Of a stretch of DNA of 64,000 nt, positions 1 to 8,339 are shown piece by piece. The position numbers and the translations under genes were made by a program. Each line of letters opens with the position of its first letter. The first letter of the stretch is position 1. The stretch covers positions 34,866 through 98,865 of the forward strand of contig NZ_POQU01000005.1 in assembly GCF_002938425.1 (NCBI RefSeq), written 5' to 3'. The notes beneath the pieces are model-generated. The model made no database searches. It was not told the DNA's origin and saw only the letters and a program-made list of their open reading frames with translations. The DNA comes from Blastococcus atacamensis (GTDB lineage: Bacteria; Actinomycetota; Actinomycetes; Mycobacteriales; Geodermatophilaceae).

Positions 1-56
1 CGCGGTCGACGGCAAATCTCACGTCGATACGGCGCGCGGGAGGATCCGCACCCCGG

Positions 57-359
57 TCAGGCCAGGCGGGCGGCGCTGCCGTAGAGGGACACCCAGTTCC
101 GGCTGTCGAACAACAGGTCCTGGTCGGGGTGGTAGTGCAACCCCGTCAGGTCGTAGGTCCGGATGTAGTCGATGTCCACGGGGTGCTCGAGGATGGCCAG
201 CTAGCCACCCTGGTTGCTGAAGCAGACCCCGCCCTCTGCTCCCCGGCGAGCGACCGGATCACCCCGCCGCACCAGGTCCTCGACCAGCGGGACCAGGTGC
301 GTGTACGGCCGGCCATCGTTCGCCGGCATGCCCCGTTCCACCTTCCCCGTCGGGGTCAT
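57..359 (-). pseudogene. Small unknown protein gene interrupted by an in-frame TAG
   Basis: Reading the minus strand from an ATG at 359 gives 100 sense or stop-interrupted codons ending in TGA at 57-59, with a single in-frame TAG at 201-203 (codon 53). Both halves look coding, and the frame is otherwise undisturbed: the second half reads LAILEHPVDIDYIRTY and ends near NWVSLYGSAARLA. The simplest explanation is a TGG-to-TAG change in a Gly-Gly-Trp context. It starts 3 nt downstream of the thiamine-binding protein stop, so it was probably co-transcribed with that gene and dxs. I do not recognise the family. Alternatives are a sequencing error or two separate short ORFs. Confidence 0.5.
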
Positions 360-362
360 CGC

Positions 363-647
363 TCAGCGGAACTTGCTGGTGAGGCTGTCCATCGTGCGGT
401 TCACCGAGGCGACCTTGATGTGCGAGAGCCCACCGGTCGCGCCGGCGGCGATCATCGCCTCGTGCGCCGCCCGCAGGGTCGCCCACACCTCGTCGGCCTC
501 CCCCTCGAGCGTGGTGCCGAGCGCGCCGACCTCGTAGCGCAGCCCCGACGCCTGGATCACCGCGATCGCGGCCTCCACGTGGGCGTGCGGGTCCTCCGGG
601 GTGCCCGGGGGTGAGGGCGCCACCTGGATCTCGGCGATCATGAGCAC
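363..647 (-). CDS. MTH1187-family thiamine-binding protein
   Basis: This is a 94-residue protein of the MTH1187/YkoF-like family (formerly UPF0045/DUF77), small ferredoxin-fold proteins that bind thiamine in the cytoplasm. The family signature is visible in the N-terminal MIAEIQVAP strand, the central GTTLEGEADEVW segment and the C-terminal KVASVNRTMDSLTSK. The GTG at 647 is preferred because an AGGAGG box lies 5 nt upstream; an ATG two codons later (641) is the alternative. It lies downstream of dxs on the same strand, separated by a degenerate repeat. Since Dxs is thiamine-diphosphate dependent, a supporting cofactor role is plausible but inferred. Confidence 0.85.
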   Translation of the reverse strand: MLMIAEIQVAPSPPGTPEDPHAHVEAAIAVIQASGLRYEVGALGTTLEGEADEVWATLRAAHEAMIAAGATGGLSHIKVASVNRTMDSLTSKFR

Positions 648-665
648 TTCTTCCTCCTGGATGAC

Positions 666-720
666 CGCGCCGCAGGGACCCGCCGGGGGCGCGCGAGCGG
701 CGGGGAGCGACGGGGTCCTT
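666..720 (-). repeat. Dispersed stop-codon-associated repeat, copy 1 (degenerate)
   Basis: A GC-rich hairpin-like segment abuts the dxs stop codon (721-723). Read on the minus strand it begins AAGGACCCCGTC, like the other copies, but the interior has diverged. See the copies at 4697, 11733, 17313, 32111, 46101 and 51518. Confidence 0.55.
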
Positions 721-2637
721 CTACTGCTGGGCCCCGTCCACGGGCTCGACGACGTGGTCCTCGCGGTACTCGGCGAGCCGGGAGGTCCACTCGGCGATCC
801 GGCGGGCGACGTCCTGCTCCGTCAGCCCGGCGTCGGCCAGCACCTGGCCACGGCTGCCGTGGTCGAAGAACTGCTGCGGCAGCCCCATGGCGCGCACCGG
901 CACGTCGACGCCGCGGTCCTGCAGCGCCTGGGTGACGGTCGTGCCCACTCCCCCGGCCCGGCCGCCATCCTCGACGGTGACCACGAGCCGGTAGCCGGCG
1001 GCCAGGTCGAGCAGTTCCGGAGCCACCGGCAGCACCCAGCGCGGGTCGACGACGGTGACCCCGATGCCGTGGTCCGCGGCCCTGTCGGCCGCGGCCAGGC
1101 ACATCGGCACCATCGAGCCGACGGCGACCAGCAGCACGTCGCGGCGCTCGTCACGGCGGAGCACGTCCACCGGCCCCCGCCGCTCCAGCGCCGGGATGCC
1201 GACCGGCGGCGCGCCCTTCGGGAAGCGGACGACGGTCGGCCCGTCCGTGACCGCGACCGACTCGCGCAGCGCCTCCCGCAGCGTCGGCTCGTCCCGCGGC
1301 GCGGCGAGCCGCAGGCCGGGGACGACCGACAGGATCGACATGTCCCACATGCCGTTGTGCGAGGCGCCGTCGGTGCCGGTCACACCGGCGCGGTCGAGTA
1401 CCACGGTCACCGGCTGCCGATGCAGGGCGACGTCCATGAGCAGCTGGTCGAACGCCCGGTTGAGGAACGTCGAGTAGACGGCCACGACGGGGTGCAGGCC
1501 GCCCATCGCCAGGCCGGCGGCCGAGGTCAGCGCGTGCTGCTCGGCGATGCCGACGTCGAAGGTGCGCTCCGGGAACCGCTCGGCGAAGGCGGCCAGCCCG
1601 GTCGGGTGCAGCATCGCGGCGGTGATCGCCACGACGTCGGAGCGCTCGGCGCCGATCCGCACCAGCTCGTCGGAGAACGCCGTCGTCCAGTCGCGGGCCG
1701 CGGCCGCGCTGGCACCGCTGTCGGGGTCGAAGACGCCGGTGGCGTGCCAGGCGTCGATCTGGTCGGTCTCCGCCGGCGGGTAGCCGAAGCCCTTGGTGGT
1801 GACGGCGTGCACGATCACCGGTCCCCCGAAGGACCGGGCCCGGCGCAGCGCGGACTCCATGACCTCGACGTCGTGCCCGTCGACCGGGCCGATGTACTTC
1901 ATGCCGAGGTCCTCGAACATGCCCTGCGGCGACAGGACGTCCTTGAGGCCCTTCTTGATCGCGTGCAGCGCGTCGTACAGCGCGGAGCCCACGACCGGCG
2001 CCTTGTGCAGCGCCTGGCGCACCTGGAGCAGCGCGTTCTCGTAGCCGGGGCGCAGCCGCAGCGTGGCCAGCGCATCGGCGACGCCGCCGATGGTCGGTGA
2101 GTAGGAGCGGCCGTTGTCGTTGACCACGATGACGACCGGGCGGTCCTGGGCCGCGGCGATGTTGTTCAGCGCCTCCCAGGCCATGCCACCGGTGAGGGCG
2201 CCGTCGCCGATGACGGCCACGACGGGCCGGCCGTCACCGCGGACGGCGAAGGCCTTGGCCAGCCCGTCGGCGTAGGACAGCGACGTCGAGGCGTGGCTGT
2301 TCTCGACCCAGTCGTGCTCGCTCTCCGCGCGGCTGGGATAGCCGGAGAGCCCGCCGCGCTGGCGCAGCCGCTCGAAGCCCTCGACCCGGCCGGTGAGCAT
2401 CTTGTGCACGTAGGACTGGTGCCCGGTGTCGAAGACGATCGGCTCGCGCGGGGAGTCGAACACCCGGTGCAGCGCGATGGTCAGCTCGACGCAGCCGAGG
2501 TTGGGGCCCAGGTGGCCACCGGTCCTGGCCACGCTGGTGACCAGGGTGTCGCGGATCTCCGCCGCGAGGGCGGGCAGCTGCTCGGCCGGGAGGGCACGCA
2601 GGTCCTCGGGGCTCCGGAGCGATCGCAGGAGCGGCAC
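721..2637 (-). CDS. dxs: 1-deoxy-D-xylulose-5-phosphate synthase
   Basis: Dxs condenses pyruvate and glyceraldehyde-3-phosphate into DXP, the first step of the MEP isoprenoid pathway, using thiamine diphosphate and Mg2+. The 638-residue protein shows [18 protein letters not shown] near the N-terminus, the ThDP/Mg motif beginning [16 protein letters not shown], the VDGHDVE segment, and the transketolase Pyr/C-terminal domains with [15 protein letters not shown] and a C-terminal VTVEDGG. The GTG at 2637 is chosen because GAGAGAGGA at 2650-2658 sits 12 nt upstream; an in-frame ATG at 2661 has no ribosome site. Length matches the family. Downstream on the same strand lie a repeat and the thiamine-binding protein gene. 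Confidence 0.97.
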   Translation of the reverse strand: MPLLRSLRSPEDLRALPAEQLPALAAEIRDTLVTSVARTGGHLGPNLGCVELTIALHRVFDSPREPIVFDTGHQSYVHKMLTGRVEGFERLRQRGGLSGYPSRAESEHDWVENSHASTSLSYADGLAKAFAVRGDGRPVVAVIGDGALTGGMAWEALNNIAAAQDRPVVIVVNDNGRSYSPTIGGVADALATLRLRPGYENALLQVRQALHKAPVVGSALYDALHAIKKGLKDVLSPQGMFEDLGMKYIGPVDGHDVEVMESALRRARSFGGPVIVHAVTTKGFGYPPAETDQIDAWHATGVFDPDSGASAAAARDWTTAFSDELVRIGAERSDVVAITAAMLHPTGLAAFAERFPERTFDVGIAEQHALTSAAGLAMGGLHPVVAVYSTFLNRAFDQLLMDVALHRQPVTVVLDRAGVTGTDGASHNGMWDMSILSVVPGLRLAAPRDEPTLREALRESVAVTDGPTVVRFPKGAPPVGIPALERRGPVDVLRRDERRDVLLVAVGSMVPMCLAAADRAADHGIGVTVVDPRWVLPVAPELLDLAAGYRLVVTVEDGGRAGGVGTTVTQALQDRGVDVPVRAMGLPQQFFDHGSRGQVLADAGLTEQDVARRIAEWTSRLAEYREDHVVEPVDGAQQ

Positions 2638-2737
2638 GGCTCGGCGGTGTCCTCTCTCCATGGGCGGCGCGACCGGGGGAAGGACGCACGCCCACTGTAG
2701 TCGCGTTCGGCCACCTGGCCGGTGGGCGGAAGCGGCG

Positions 2738-3124
2738 TCAGAGCCGGGGCACCCATCGCTCGCCGCGCAGGGCACCGCCGACCACCTCGACGCCGCGGGC
2801 CGCGGCCGCCAGCCTCGTCCCCTCGCGCTCGTAGGCCGCGATGGCCGCCTCGATCGCCTCGGTGGGCAGCTGGTCGGCCAGCTCCACCCGGATCGTCCGC
2901 CAGCCGCGACGCGCGGCCTCCAGCCCGGCGGCGACGTGGTCACCGGCGAAACGGGCCAGCAGGACCGGGTACCGGCGGAGCACCTCGTGGGCCCGGTAGT
3001 CCGACGGCACGAGGTCGAAGAGCCAGGCCACGGCGGTGCGCTCCCAGTCGGGCGCACCAGGAGGCCGCACCTGCTCCGGCCACCCCGGCGGCACCGTTCC
3101 GTCCACCGCACCATTCTGCGCCAT
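2738..3124 (-). CDS. Conserved hypothetical protein, 128 aa
   Basis: A 128-residue soluble protein starting MAQNGAVDG at an ATG at 3124. The middle carries [16 protein letters not shown] followed by an amphipathic helical region ([22 protein letters not shown]), and the end reads [12 protein letters not shown]. The composition and position between dxs and the DUF4177 gene resemble a conserved actinobacterial unknown, but I cannot assign a named domain. No signal peptide or membrane segment is visible. It is separated from dxs by about 100 bp, so it may have its own promoter. Confidence 0.75.
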   Translation of the reverse strand: MAQNGAVDGTVPPGWPEQVRPPGAPDWERTAVAWLFDLVPSDYRAHEVLRRYPVLLARFAGDHVAAGLEAARRGWRTIRVELADQLPTEAIEAAIAAYEREGTRLAAAARGVEVVGGALRGERWVPRL

Positions 3125-3159
3125 CGGTCGAACATCCGTTCGACCGGCGCGCGCCCGAG

Positions 3160-3390
3160 CTAGGCAGACATCTGCCGCTTGAGCCAGAACTGCTCGAAGC
3201 CCCAGGTGCCGGCGCCGCTGGAGTGGTAGCTGACCAGCTCCCACCCCTCGGCACCGAGCTTGTTGAGCACCGAGCTGACGTCGCCCTGCTGCCGTTCCGA
3301 CTGACCGCCGGGGAGCTTCACGCTGACCCCCGCGCGCTGGGACTCGGCGTCGTTGGCGGTGATGACCGAGGCGTATTCCCACGTGGGCAC
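3160..3390 (-). CDS. DUF4177-like small protein
   Basis: A 76-residue protein with the arrangement typical of DUF4177: an N-terminal MPTWEYASVIT strand and a C-terminal LNKLGAEGWELVSYHSS followed by FWLKRQ. Family function is unknown. The GTG start at 3390 has no ribosome-binding site; instead a TACCGT box (3397-3402) lies 6 nt upstream, as expected for a leaderless transcript. The downstream gene on this strand (2738-3124) begins 36 nt after its stop. Confidence 0.8.
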   Translation of the reverse strand: MPTWEYASVITANDAESQRAGVSVKLPGGQSERQQGDVSSVLNKLGAEGWELVSYHSSGAGTWGFEQFWLKRQMSA

Positions 3391-3396
3391 CCCTAG

Positions 3397-3402
3397 ACGG
3401 TA
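3397..3402 (-). promoter_or_regulatory. Predicted -10 box of a leaderless transcript
   Basis: TACCGT on the minus strand, 6 nt before the GTG at 3390 of the DUF4177-like gene, with no Shine-Dalgarno sequence between. Confidence 0.5.
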
Positions 3403-3433
3403 GCGAGGCGGCCCGGCGGGGGACGTCGCCGGG

Positions 3434-4675
3434 TCAGGCGGGGACGAGCAGCGCCACGCACTCGACGTGCTGCGTCATCGGGAAGGCGTCGAACCCACGC
3501 AGCCCCGCCAGGCGGTACCCGGCGCCGACGAACGCCGCGACGTCCCTGCCCAGGGCGGCCGGGTCGCAGGCGACGTAGACGATCGCCCGTGCGCCGGTGC
3601 CGGCGAGCAACCGGCTGACCGCCTTCCCCGCGCCGGCACGCGGCGGGTCGAGGACGACGACGTCCGGCACCGACCCCACCTCGACGAGCAGCTCCTCCAG
3701 CCCCTCGGCGTCGACCATGCCCTCCCACACCTCGGCCTGCGGGAGCGCGGAGAGGTTGGCATCGGCCGCGGCGCAGGCGCCGGGGTCGGACTCCACGCAG
3801 ACCACGCGGCCCTCCTCGCCCACCAGCGGGGCGAGGGCGCCGCCGAACAGGCCGGCCCCGGCGTAGAGGTCCAGGACGATCTCTCCCGGGAGCACCGCGG
3901 CGAAGTCCTCGACGGCGGAGACCAGGGCGTCGGCCGCAGCGGGGTGCACCTGCCAGAACCCGGTGCCCTCCACCTCCCAGTCCCGACCACCGGCGCGGCG
4001 CTCGGCACGTCCGGCCGGTTCCGCGGGCAGCTCCTCACCGGCCTGCAGCACCTCGGCCACCTGCGGCCGGCCGCGACGGTCCAGCCGGGAGGTGGTCACC
4101 GCCCCGGTCGAGTCGATCGAGACGTCGACGGCGCCGGCACCCGGCCAGCGCCGGGCGAGCACGGCCTGCGCGGCCGGCTCGACGGTGATCGGGCAGTCGT
4201 CGAGGACGACGACGTCGTGCGAGCGGTGCCGCCGCAGTCCGGGCGCCCCGGTGCGGTCGACGGCGAACCGGGCCCGCGAGCGCCACCGCAACGCCCCGCC
4301 GGGCAGCTCCTCGACCACGAGCCCGGCCACCACCGGGTCCCCTGCGTCCAAGCCCCCGAGCCGCACCAGCTGCTCGCGCACCACGGACGCCTTGAGCCGG
4401 TGCTGCTCGGCCGGGTCCACGTGCTGCCAGTCGCAGCCGCCACACTTCCCCGGGCCGCTGTAGGGGCACGGCCGCTCGATGCGTGCCGGCGATGCCTCGA
4501 GCACCTCGACGGCGTCGGCGCGGCAGAAGCCGGCATGCCGGTCCTCGGTCACCCGCACCCGCACCCGCTCACCGGGCAGCGTGTGCCGGACGAAGACCAC
4601 CCGGCCCTCGTGCCGGGCCACGCAGTGCCCACCGTGTGCGACCGGACCGACGGTCACCTCGAACTCCTGCCCCAC
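3434..4675 (-). CDS. TRAM-domain class I SAM-dependent RNA (uracil-5-) methyltransferase
   Basis: A TrmA/RumA-family enzyme that methylates uracil C5 in tRNA or 23S rRNA. Visible parts are the N-terminal TRAM domain (VGQEFEVTVGPVAHGG), a [4Fe-4S] cysteine cluster (CPYSGPGKCGGCDWQH plus a later cysteine), the SAM-binding strand VLDLYAGAGLFG, the catalytic VVLDPPRAGAGK and the terminal VYVACDPAALGRD active-site cysteine. The GTG at 4675 gives 413 aa, matching M. tuberculosis Rv2689c-type proteins. A farther ATG at 4774 would overlap the permease stop and add 33 residues encoded mainly by the repeat at 4697-4767, so it is less likely. Its order after the KimA-like permease matches mycobacteria. 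Confidence 0.9.
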   Translation of the reverse strand: MGQEFEVTVGPVAHGGHCVARHEGRVVFVRHTLPGERVRVRVTEDRHAGFCRADAVEVLEASPARIERPCPYSGPGKCGGCDWQHVDPAEQHRLKASVVREQLVRLGGLDAGDPVVAGLVVEELPGGALRWRSRARFAVDRTGAPGLRRHRSHDVVVLDDCPITVEPAAQAVLARRWPGAGAVDVSIDSTGAVTTSRLDRRGRPQVAEVLQAGEELPAEPAGRAERRAGGRDWEVEGTGFWQVHPAAADALVSAVEDFAAVLPGEIVLDLYAGAGLFGGALAPLVGEEGRVVCVESDPGACAAADANLSALPQAEVWEGMVDAEGLEELLVEVGSVPDVVVLDPPRAGAGKAVSRLLAGTGARAIVYVACDPAALGRDVAAFVGAGYRLAGLRGFDAFPMTQHVECVALLVPA

Positions 4676-4696
4676 CCACCCGCCGTCACGGTCAGG

Positions 4697-4767
4697 TGAC
4701 GTGCTGGAGCGGCCCCGCCGCAGGGGCCCGCGCCGAGCCTGCGAGGGGCGAGGTGGACGGGATCCTT
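4697..4767 (-). repeat. Dispersed stop-codon-associated repeat, copy 2
   Basis: About 71 bp beginning within the stop codon of the KimA-like permease (4767-4769). On the minus strand it begins AAGGATCCCGTCC and ends GCTCCAGCACGTCAC. It contains both modules of the repeat and could form a long imperfect hairpin. Confidence 0.75.
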
Positions 4768-6803
4768 CAGCCATAGGGCGTCACGTCGGCCTGGTCGTCG
4801 GTGTAGCCGCGGCGGAGATCGCCGGGTGCCGGGCCGCTGCCCCGTCCGTCGTCGTCGTGACCGACGCTGCTCTCCAGCTGCCAGGGCACGGTGGTGATCA
4901 TGACGCCTGGTTGGAACTGCAGCCGCGCGCGCAGCCGCAGCGCGCTCTGGTTGTGCAGGACGTTCTCCCACCAGTGACCGACCACGTACTGGGGCACGAA
5001 GACGACCACGAGCTCGCGCGGGCTGTCGCGGCGGATGCCCTTCACGTAGTCCAGCACCGGCCGGGTGATCTCGCGGTACGGCGACTCCAGGACGGTCAGC
5101 GGCACCGGGATGTCGTAGCGGTCCCACTGCGCCTGCAGGGTCCGCGTCTCGGCGTCGTCCACGTTGACCGTGAGCGCGGTCAGCGCGTCCGGGCGGGTCG
5201 CCCGCGCGAAGGCCAGCGCGCGCAGCGTCGGCTTGTGCACCTTGGAGACCAGCACCACGGCGTGCACCTTGCTCGGCAGCGTGCGCGAGTCCGAGTCGGG
5301 CTGCAGCTGGTCGGAGACGTGGCAGTAGTGCTTGTAGATCGCCTTCATCAGCACGAACAGCACCGGCATGGCCAGCAGCACCAGCCACGCGCCGTGGGTG
5401 AACTTGGTGACGACGATGATCAGCAGCACCGCGGTGGTCATCGATCCGCCGACGGCATTGATGATCTGCGAGCGGCGCATCCGCCCGCGCTCGGCCGGGT
5501 CGGCCGTCCGCATCTCGCGGTTCCAGTGCCGCACCATGCCCCACTGGCCGATGCTGAAGCTGGTGAAGACGCCGATGATGTAGAGCTGGATCAGCCGCGA
5601 GACGTCGGCCTCGAAGGCGACGATGAGCAGGGCTGCGAACCCGGCCAGCAGCAGGATGCCGTTGCTGTACACCAGCTTGTCGCCGCGGGTGTGCAGCTGC
5701 CGGGGCATGAACCGGTCCTGCGCCAGCACCGAGCCCAGCAGCGGGAACCCGTTGAACGCGGTGTTCGCGGCCAGGATGAGCACCAACGCGGTGGCCGCCT
5801 GGATCAGGTAGAAGCCGATCGAACCGTTCCCACCGAACACGGCCGCGGCGAGCTGGGCGATGACCGTGCGCTGGGGCTCGGTCTCGCAGTCGGCGAAGCC
5901 GTTCAGGTCGCAGGGGTGCTCGACGTACTTCACGTCCGCCAGCAGGGCGAGGGCGGTGACGCCGACGAACATGGTGGCCGCGATGCCGCCCATGAGCGCC
6001 AGCGTGGTCGCGGCGTTCCGGCTCTTGGGCGGTCGGAAGGCCGGGACGCCGTTGGCGATCGCCTCCACACCCGTGAGTGCGGTGCAGCCGGAGGCGAAGG
6101 CCCGCAGGGCGAAGAAGATCAGCGCCAGCCCCGCCATCTGGGTGTACTCGGGCTCGGGCGTGACCGAGTAGCCGGAGCTCTCGGCAGTGAGGCCCCCGTC
6201 GGTGAGGAAGTACCGGACCAGGCCGGTGACGATCATCACGAGGATGCCGCTGATGAACAGGTACGTCGGCACGGCGAAGGCCCGGCCGGACTCGCGCACA
6301 CCGCGCAGGTTGGCCGCGGCGAGCAGGGCGACCAGGCCCACCGCGATCAGCACCCGGTGGGAGTTCAGCGACGGGAACGCCGAGATGATGTTGTCGGTGC
6401 CCGCCGAGACCGACACCGCGACGGTCAGCACGTAGTCGGTGAGCAGCGCGCTGGCCACCACCAGGCCGGCGAACTGCCCGTGGTTCTTCATGGCGACCTC
6501 GTAGTCGCCGCCGCCCGAGGGGTAGGCGTGCACCACCTGGCGGTAGGACAGCACCACTGTCACCAGCAGGACGACGACCACCGCGGCCAGCCACGGTGCC
6601 AGGTACAGGAATGCCGTACCGGCGAGCGTGAGCACGATGAGGATCTCCTGGGTGGCGTAGGCCACGGAGGAGAGCGGGTCACTGGCGAAGATCGGGAGCG
6701 CGAGCCGCTTGGGCAGCAGGGACTCCCCCGCCCGGTCGCTGCGCACGGGGCGGCCGAGGACGAGGCGTTTCGGGAGTTGTCCGAGGTCGGACAGGCTTGG
6801 CAC
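4767..6803 (-). CDS. APC-superfamily permease, KimA (YdaO)-like potassium transporter
   Basis: A 678-residue membrane protein with about twelve hydrophobic segments up to roughly residue 500, then a cytosolic tail of about 180 residues. It begins with a basic amphipathic leader (LPKRLVLGRPVRSDR) and has the signature FASDPLSSVAYATQEIL, YPSGGGDYEVA and the TGVEAIANGVPAF stretch. These are typical of the KimA/YdaO K+ importers and related amino acid permeases. The divergent neighbours encode two TrkA/RCK proteins, supporting a potassium role; M. tuberculosis has the same pairing (Rv2690c beside ceoBC). GTG 6803 is chosen because TACCAT lies 7 nt upstream with no ribosome site. An amino acid substrate cannot be excluded. 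Confidence 0.85.
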   Translation of the reverse strand: MPSLSDLGQLPKRLVLGRPVRSDRAGESLLPKRLALPIFASDPLSSVAYATQEILIVLTLAGTAFLYLAPWLAAVVVVLLVTVVLSYRQVVHAYPSGGGDYEVAMKNHGQFAGLVVASALLTDYVLTVAVSVSAGTDNIISAFPSLNSHRVLIAVGLVALLAAANLRGVRESGRAFAVPTYLFISGILVMIVTGLVRYFLTDGGLTAESSGYSVTPEPEYTQMAGLALIFFALRAFASGCTALTGVEAIANGVPAFRPPKSRNAATTLALMGGIAATMFVGVTALALLADVKYVEHPCDLNGFADCETEPQRTVIAQLAAAVFGGNGSIGFYLIQAATALVLILAANTAFNGFPLLGSVLAQDRFMPRQLHTRGDKLVYSNGILLLAGFAALLIVAFEADVSRLIQLYIIGVFTSFSIGQWGMVRHWNREMRTADPAERGRMRRSQIINAVGGSMTTAVLLIIVVTKFTHGAWLVLLAMPVLFVLMKAIYKHYCHVSDQLQPDSDSRTLPSKVHAVVLVSKVHKPTLRALAFARATRPDALTALTVNVDDAETRTLQAQWDRYDIPVPLTVLESPYREITRPVLDYVKGIRRDSPRELVVVFVPQYVVGHWWENVLHNQSALRLRARLQFQPGVMITTVPWQLESSVGHDDDGRGSGPAPGDLRRGYTDDQADVTPYG

Positions 6804-6810
6804 GGCGGCG

Positions 6811-6816
6811 ATGGTA
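6811..6816 (-). promoter_or_regulatory. Predicted -10 box of a leaderless transcript (KimA-like gene)
   Basis: TACCAT on the minus strand, 7 nt before the GTG at 6803. The 173-bp gap to the divergent trkA gene has no other obvious promoter for this gene. Confidence 0.45.
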
Positions 6817-6976
6817 CGGATCCGGGGACCGTCCGCGCGGGTGACTCGGCACACCCCGCCCCGTCGGGGGAACCCGCCCGCCTGCATCCTCCGGGCACTG
6901 CACCGGGTGTAGCTTCGCGGCCGGGAAACACGCGGGCGGACGGCGCCCGCGCGACCGTTGCCGCAGGGAGTGACAC

Positions 6977-7645
6977 GTGCACGTGGTCGTGATGGGCTGC
7001 GGCCGTGTCGGCTCGGCGATCGCCCGTCGGCTGGAGCAGATCGGGCACAGCGTGGCCGTGATCGACCAGGACCCCGAGGCGTTCCGCCGTCTGGGCCCCG
7101 ACTTCGCGGGACGTCAGATCACCGGGCTGGGCTTCGACCGCCAGACGCTGCTCGACGCCGGCATCGACTCCGCCGGGGCGTTCGCCGCGGTGAGCAGCGG
7201 CGACAACTCCAACATCATCAGCGCCCGCGTGGCCCGCGAGACCTTCGGCGTGCAGCACGTCGTGGCCCGCATCTACGACTCCAAGCGCGCCGAGGTCTAC
7301 GAGCGCATGGGGATCCCGAGCGTGGCGACCGTTCCGTGGACGGTGAACCGACTGCTGCGCGAGCTGCTGTCGGTGAAGGTCAGCGAGCTCTGGCGCGAGC
7401 CGACCGGCAAGGTGCTCCTCATGCGGGTCACCGTCACCGAGGTCTGGGTCGGGCGCCGGCTCGCGGACCTGGAGACGGCGACCGGGGCGCGTGCCTCGTG
7501 GCTGATCCGGTTCGGCGAGGCCCAGCTGCCGACGCCGACGACGGTTCTCCAGCACGGCGACCAGCTCGTCGTCGCCGCCACCGACGAGCTGACCGCGCGC
7601 GTGCACGAGGTCGTCGAGCAGGGTCCGCGGGGAGGAGAGCACTGA
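6977..7645 (+). CDS. trkA: TrkA-family K+ uptake regulatory protein (first of pair)
   Basis: A 222-residue cytosolic RCK protein (RCK_N Rossmann domain followed by RCK_C) that gates a membrane potassium transporter in response to nucleotides. The glycine-rich NAD(H) motif GCGRVGSAIA starts near residue 7, the acidic residue ending strand two is in VIDQDPEAF, and the C-terminal domain spans about 140-215. The GTG at 6977 has AGGGAG 7 nt upstream. It overlaps the next gene by one base (TGATG), so the two are translationally coupled. It corresponds to M. tuberculosis ceoB. The divergent gene encodes the likely membrane partner. Confidence 0.93.
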   Translation: MHVVVMGCGRVGSAIARRLEQIGHSVAVIDQDPEAFRRLGPDFAGRQITGLGFDRQTLLDAGIDSAGAFAAVSSGDNSNIISARVARETFGVQHVVARIYDSKRAEVYERMGIPSVATVPWTVNRLLRELLSVKVSELWREPTGKVLLMRVTVTEVWVGRRLADLETATGARASWLIRFGEAQLPTPTTVLQHGDQLVVAATDELTARVHEVVEQGPRGGEH

Positions 7646-8325
7646 TGCGCGTCGCCATCGTCGGAGCCGGCGCCGTCGGTCGCTCCATCGCCGGGGAACT
7701 CCTGGAGAACGGGCACACCGTGATGCTCATCGAGAAGGACGGCCGCAAGGTCCGCACCCGCTCGGTGCCCGGCGCCGAGTGGGTCCAGGCCGACGCCTGC
7801 GAGGTGACCTCCCTGGAGGAGGCGCAGCTCGCCACGTGCGACGTCGTGGTGGCCGCCACCGGCGACGACAAGGCCAACCTCGTCGTCTCGCTGCTGGCCA
7901 AGACCGAGTTCGCCGTCAACCGGGTGGTCGCCCGCGTCAAGGACCCCCGCAACGAGTGGCTCTACACCGAGGCGTGGGGCGTCGACGTCGCCGTCTCCAC
8001 GCCACGCGTGCTCGCCGCACTGGTCGAGGAGGCGGTGACGGTCGGCGACGTCGTCCGGCTCATGAGCTTCCGCAAGGGCGCGGCCAACCTGGTCGAGATC
8101 ACCCTCGGCGACGACACCCCCTGGGTCGGTCACCCGCTCCGCGACGTCCCGCTCCCCCGCGAGACCGTGCTCACCACGATCCTGCGCGGCGACCGGGTGA
8201 TCACCCCGACGCCGGACGAGCCGCTGGAGTCCGGGGACGAGCTGCTGTTCGTCTCGCACGGCGAGAACGAGGACCAGCTCCAGCAGGTGTTCGCCCCGGG
8301 CGGTCCCGGCTCGGTCGCCGGCTGA
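7645..8325 (+). CDS. trkA: TrkA-family K+ uptake regulatory protein (second of pair)
   Basis: A 226-residue RCK_N-RCK_C protein with the nucleotide motif GAGAVGRSIAGELLENG at the N-terminus, LIEKDGRKV at the end of strand two and the RCK_C domain from about 140 (VEITLGDDTPWVGHPL). It is coupled to the preceding trkA through a TGATG overlap and corresponds to M. tuberculosis ceoC. Two different RCK subunits per locus suggest a hetero-oligomeric gating ring. It ends 14 bp before the convergent DUF3159 gene. Confidence 0.93.
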   Translation: MRVAIVGAGAVGRSIAGELLENGHTVMLIEKDGRKVRTRSVPGAEWVQADACEVTSLEEAQLATCDVVVAATGDDKANLVVSLLAKTEFAVNRVVARVKDPRNEWLYTEAWGVDVAVSTPRVLAALVEEAVTVGDVVRLMSFRKGAANLVEITLGDDTPWVGHPLRDVPLPRETVLTTILRGDRVITPTPDEPLESGDELLFVSHGENEDQLQQVFAPGGPGSVAG

Positions 8326-8339
8326 CCGACCGCGGAGGT

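Noticed and set aside
6804..6976. Possible c-di-AMP (ydaO-type) riboswitch before the KimA-like gene
   Set aside because: The gap is only 173 bp, lacks the conserved core I would need to see, and a leaderless promoter box sits directly at the start codon.
4479..6992. An open frame of 837 codons on the plus strand opposite the KimA-like gene
   Set aside because: It is a high-GC antisense frame: Arg/His/Pro/Ala-rich with no domain, and it overlaps a clearly real permease.
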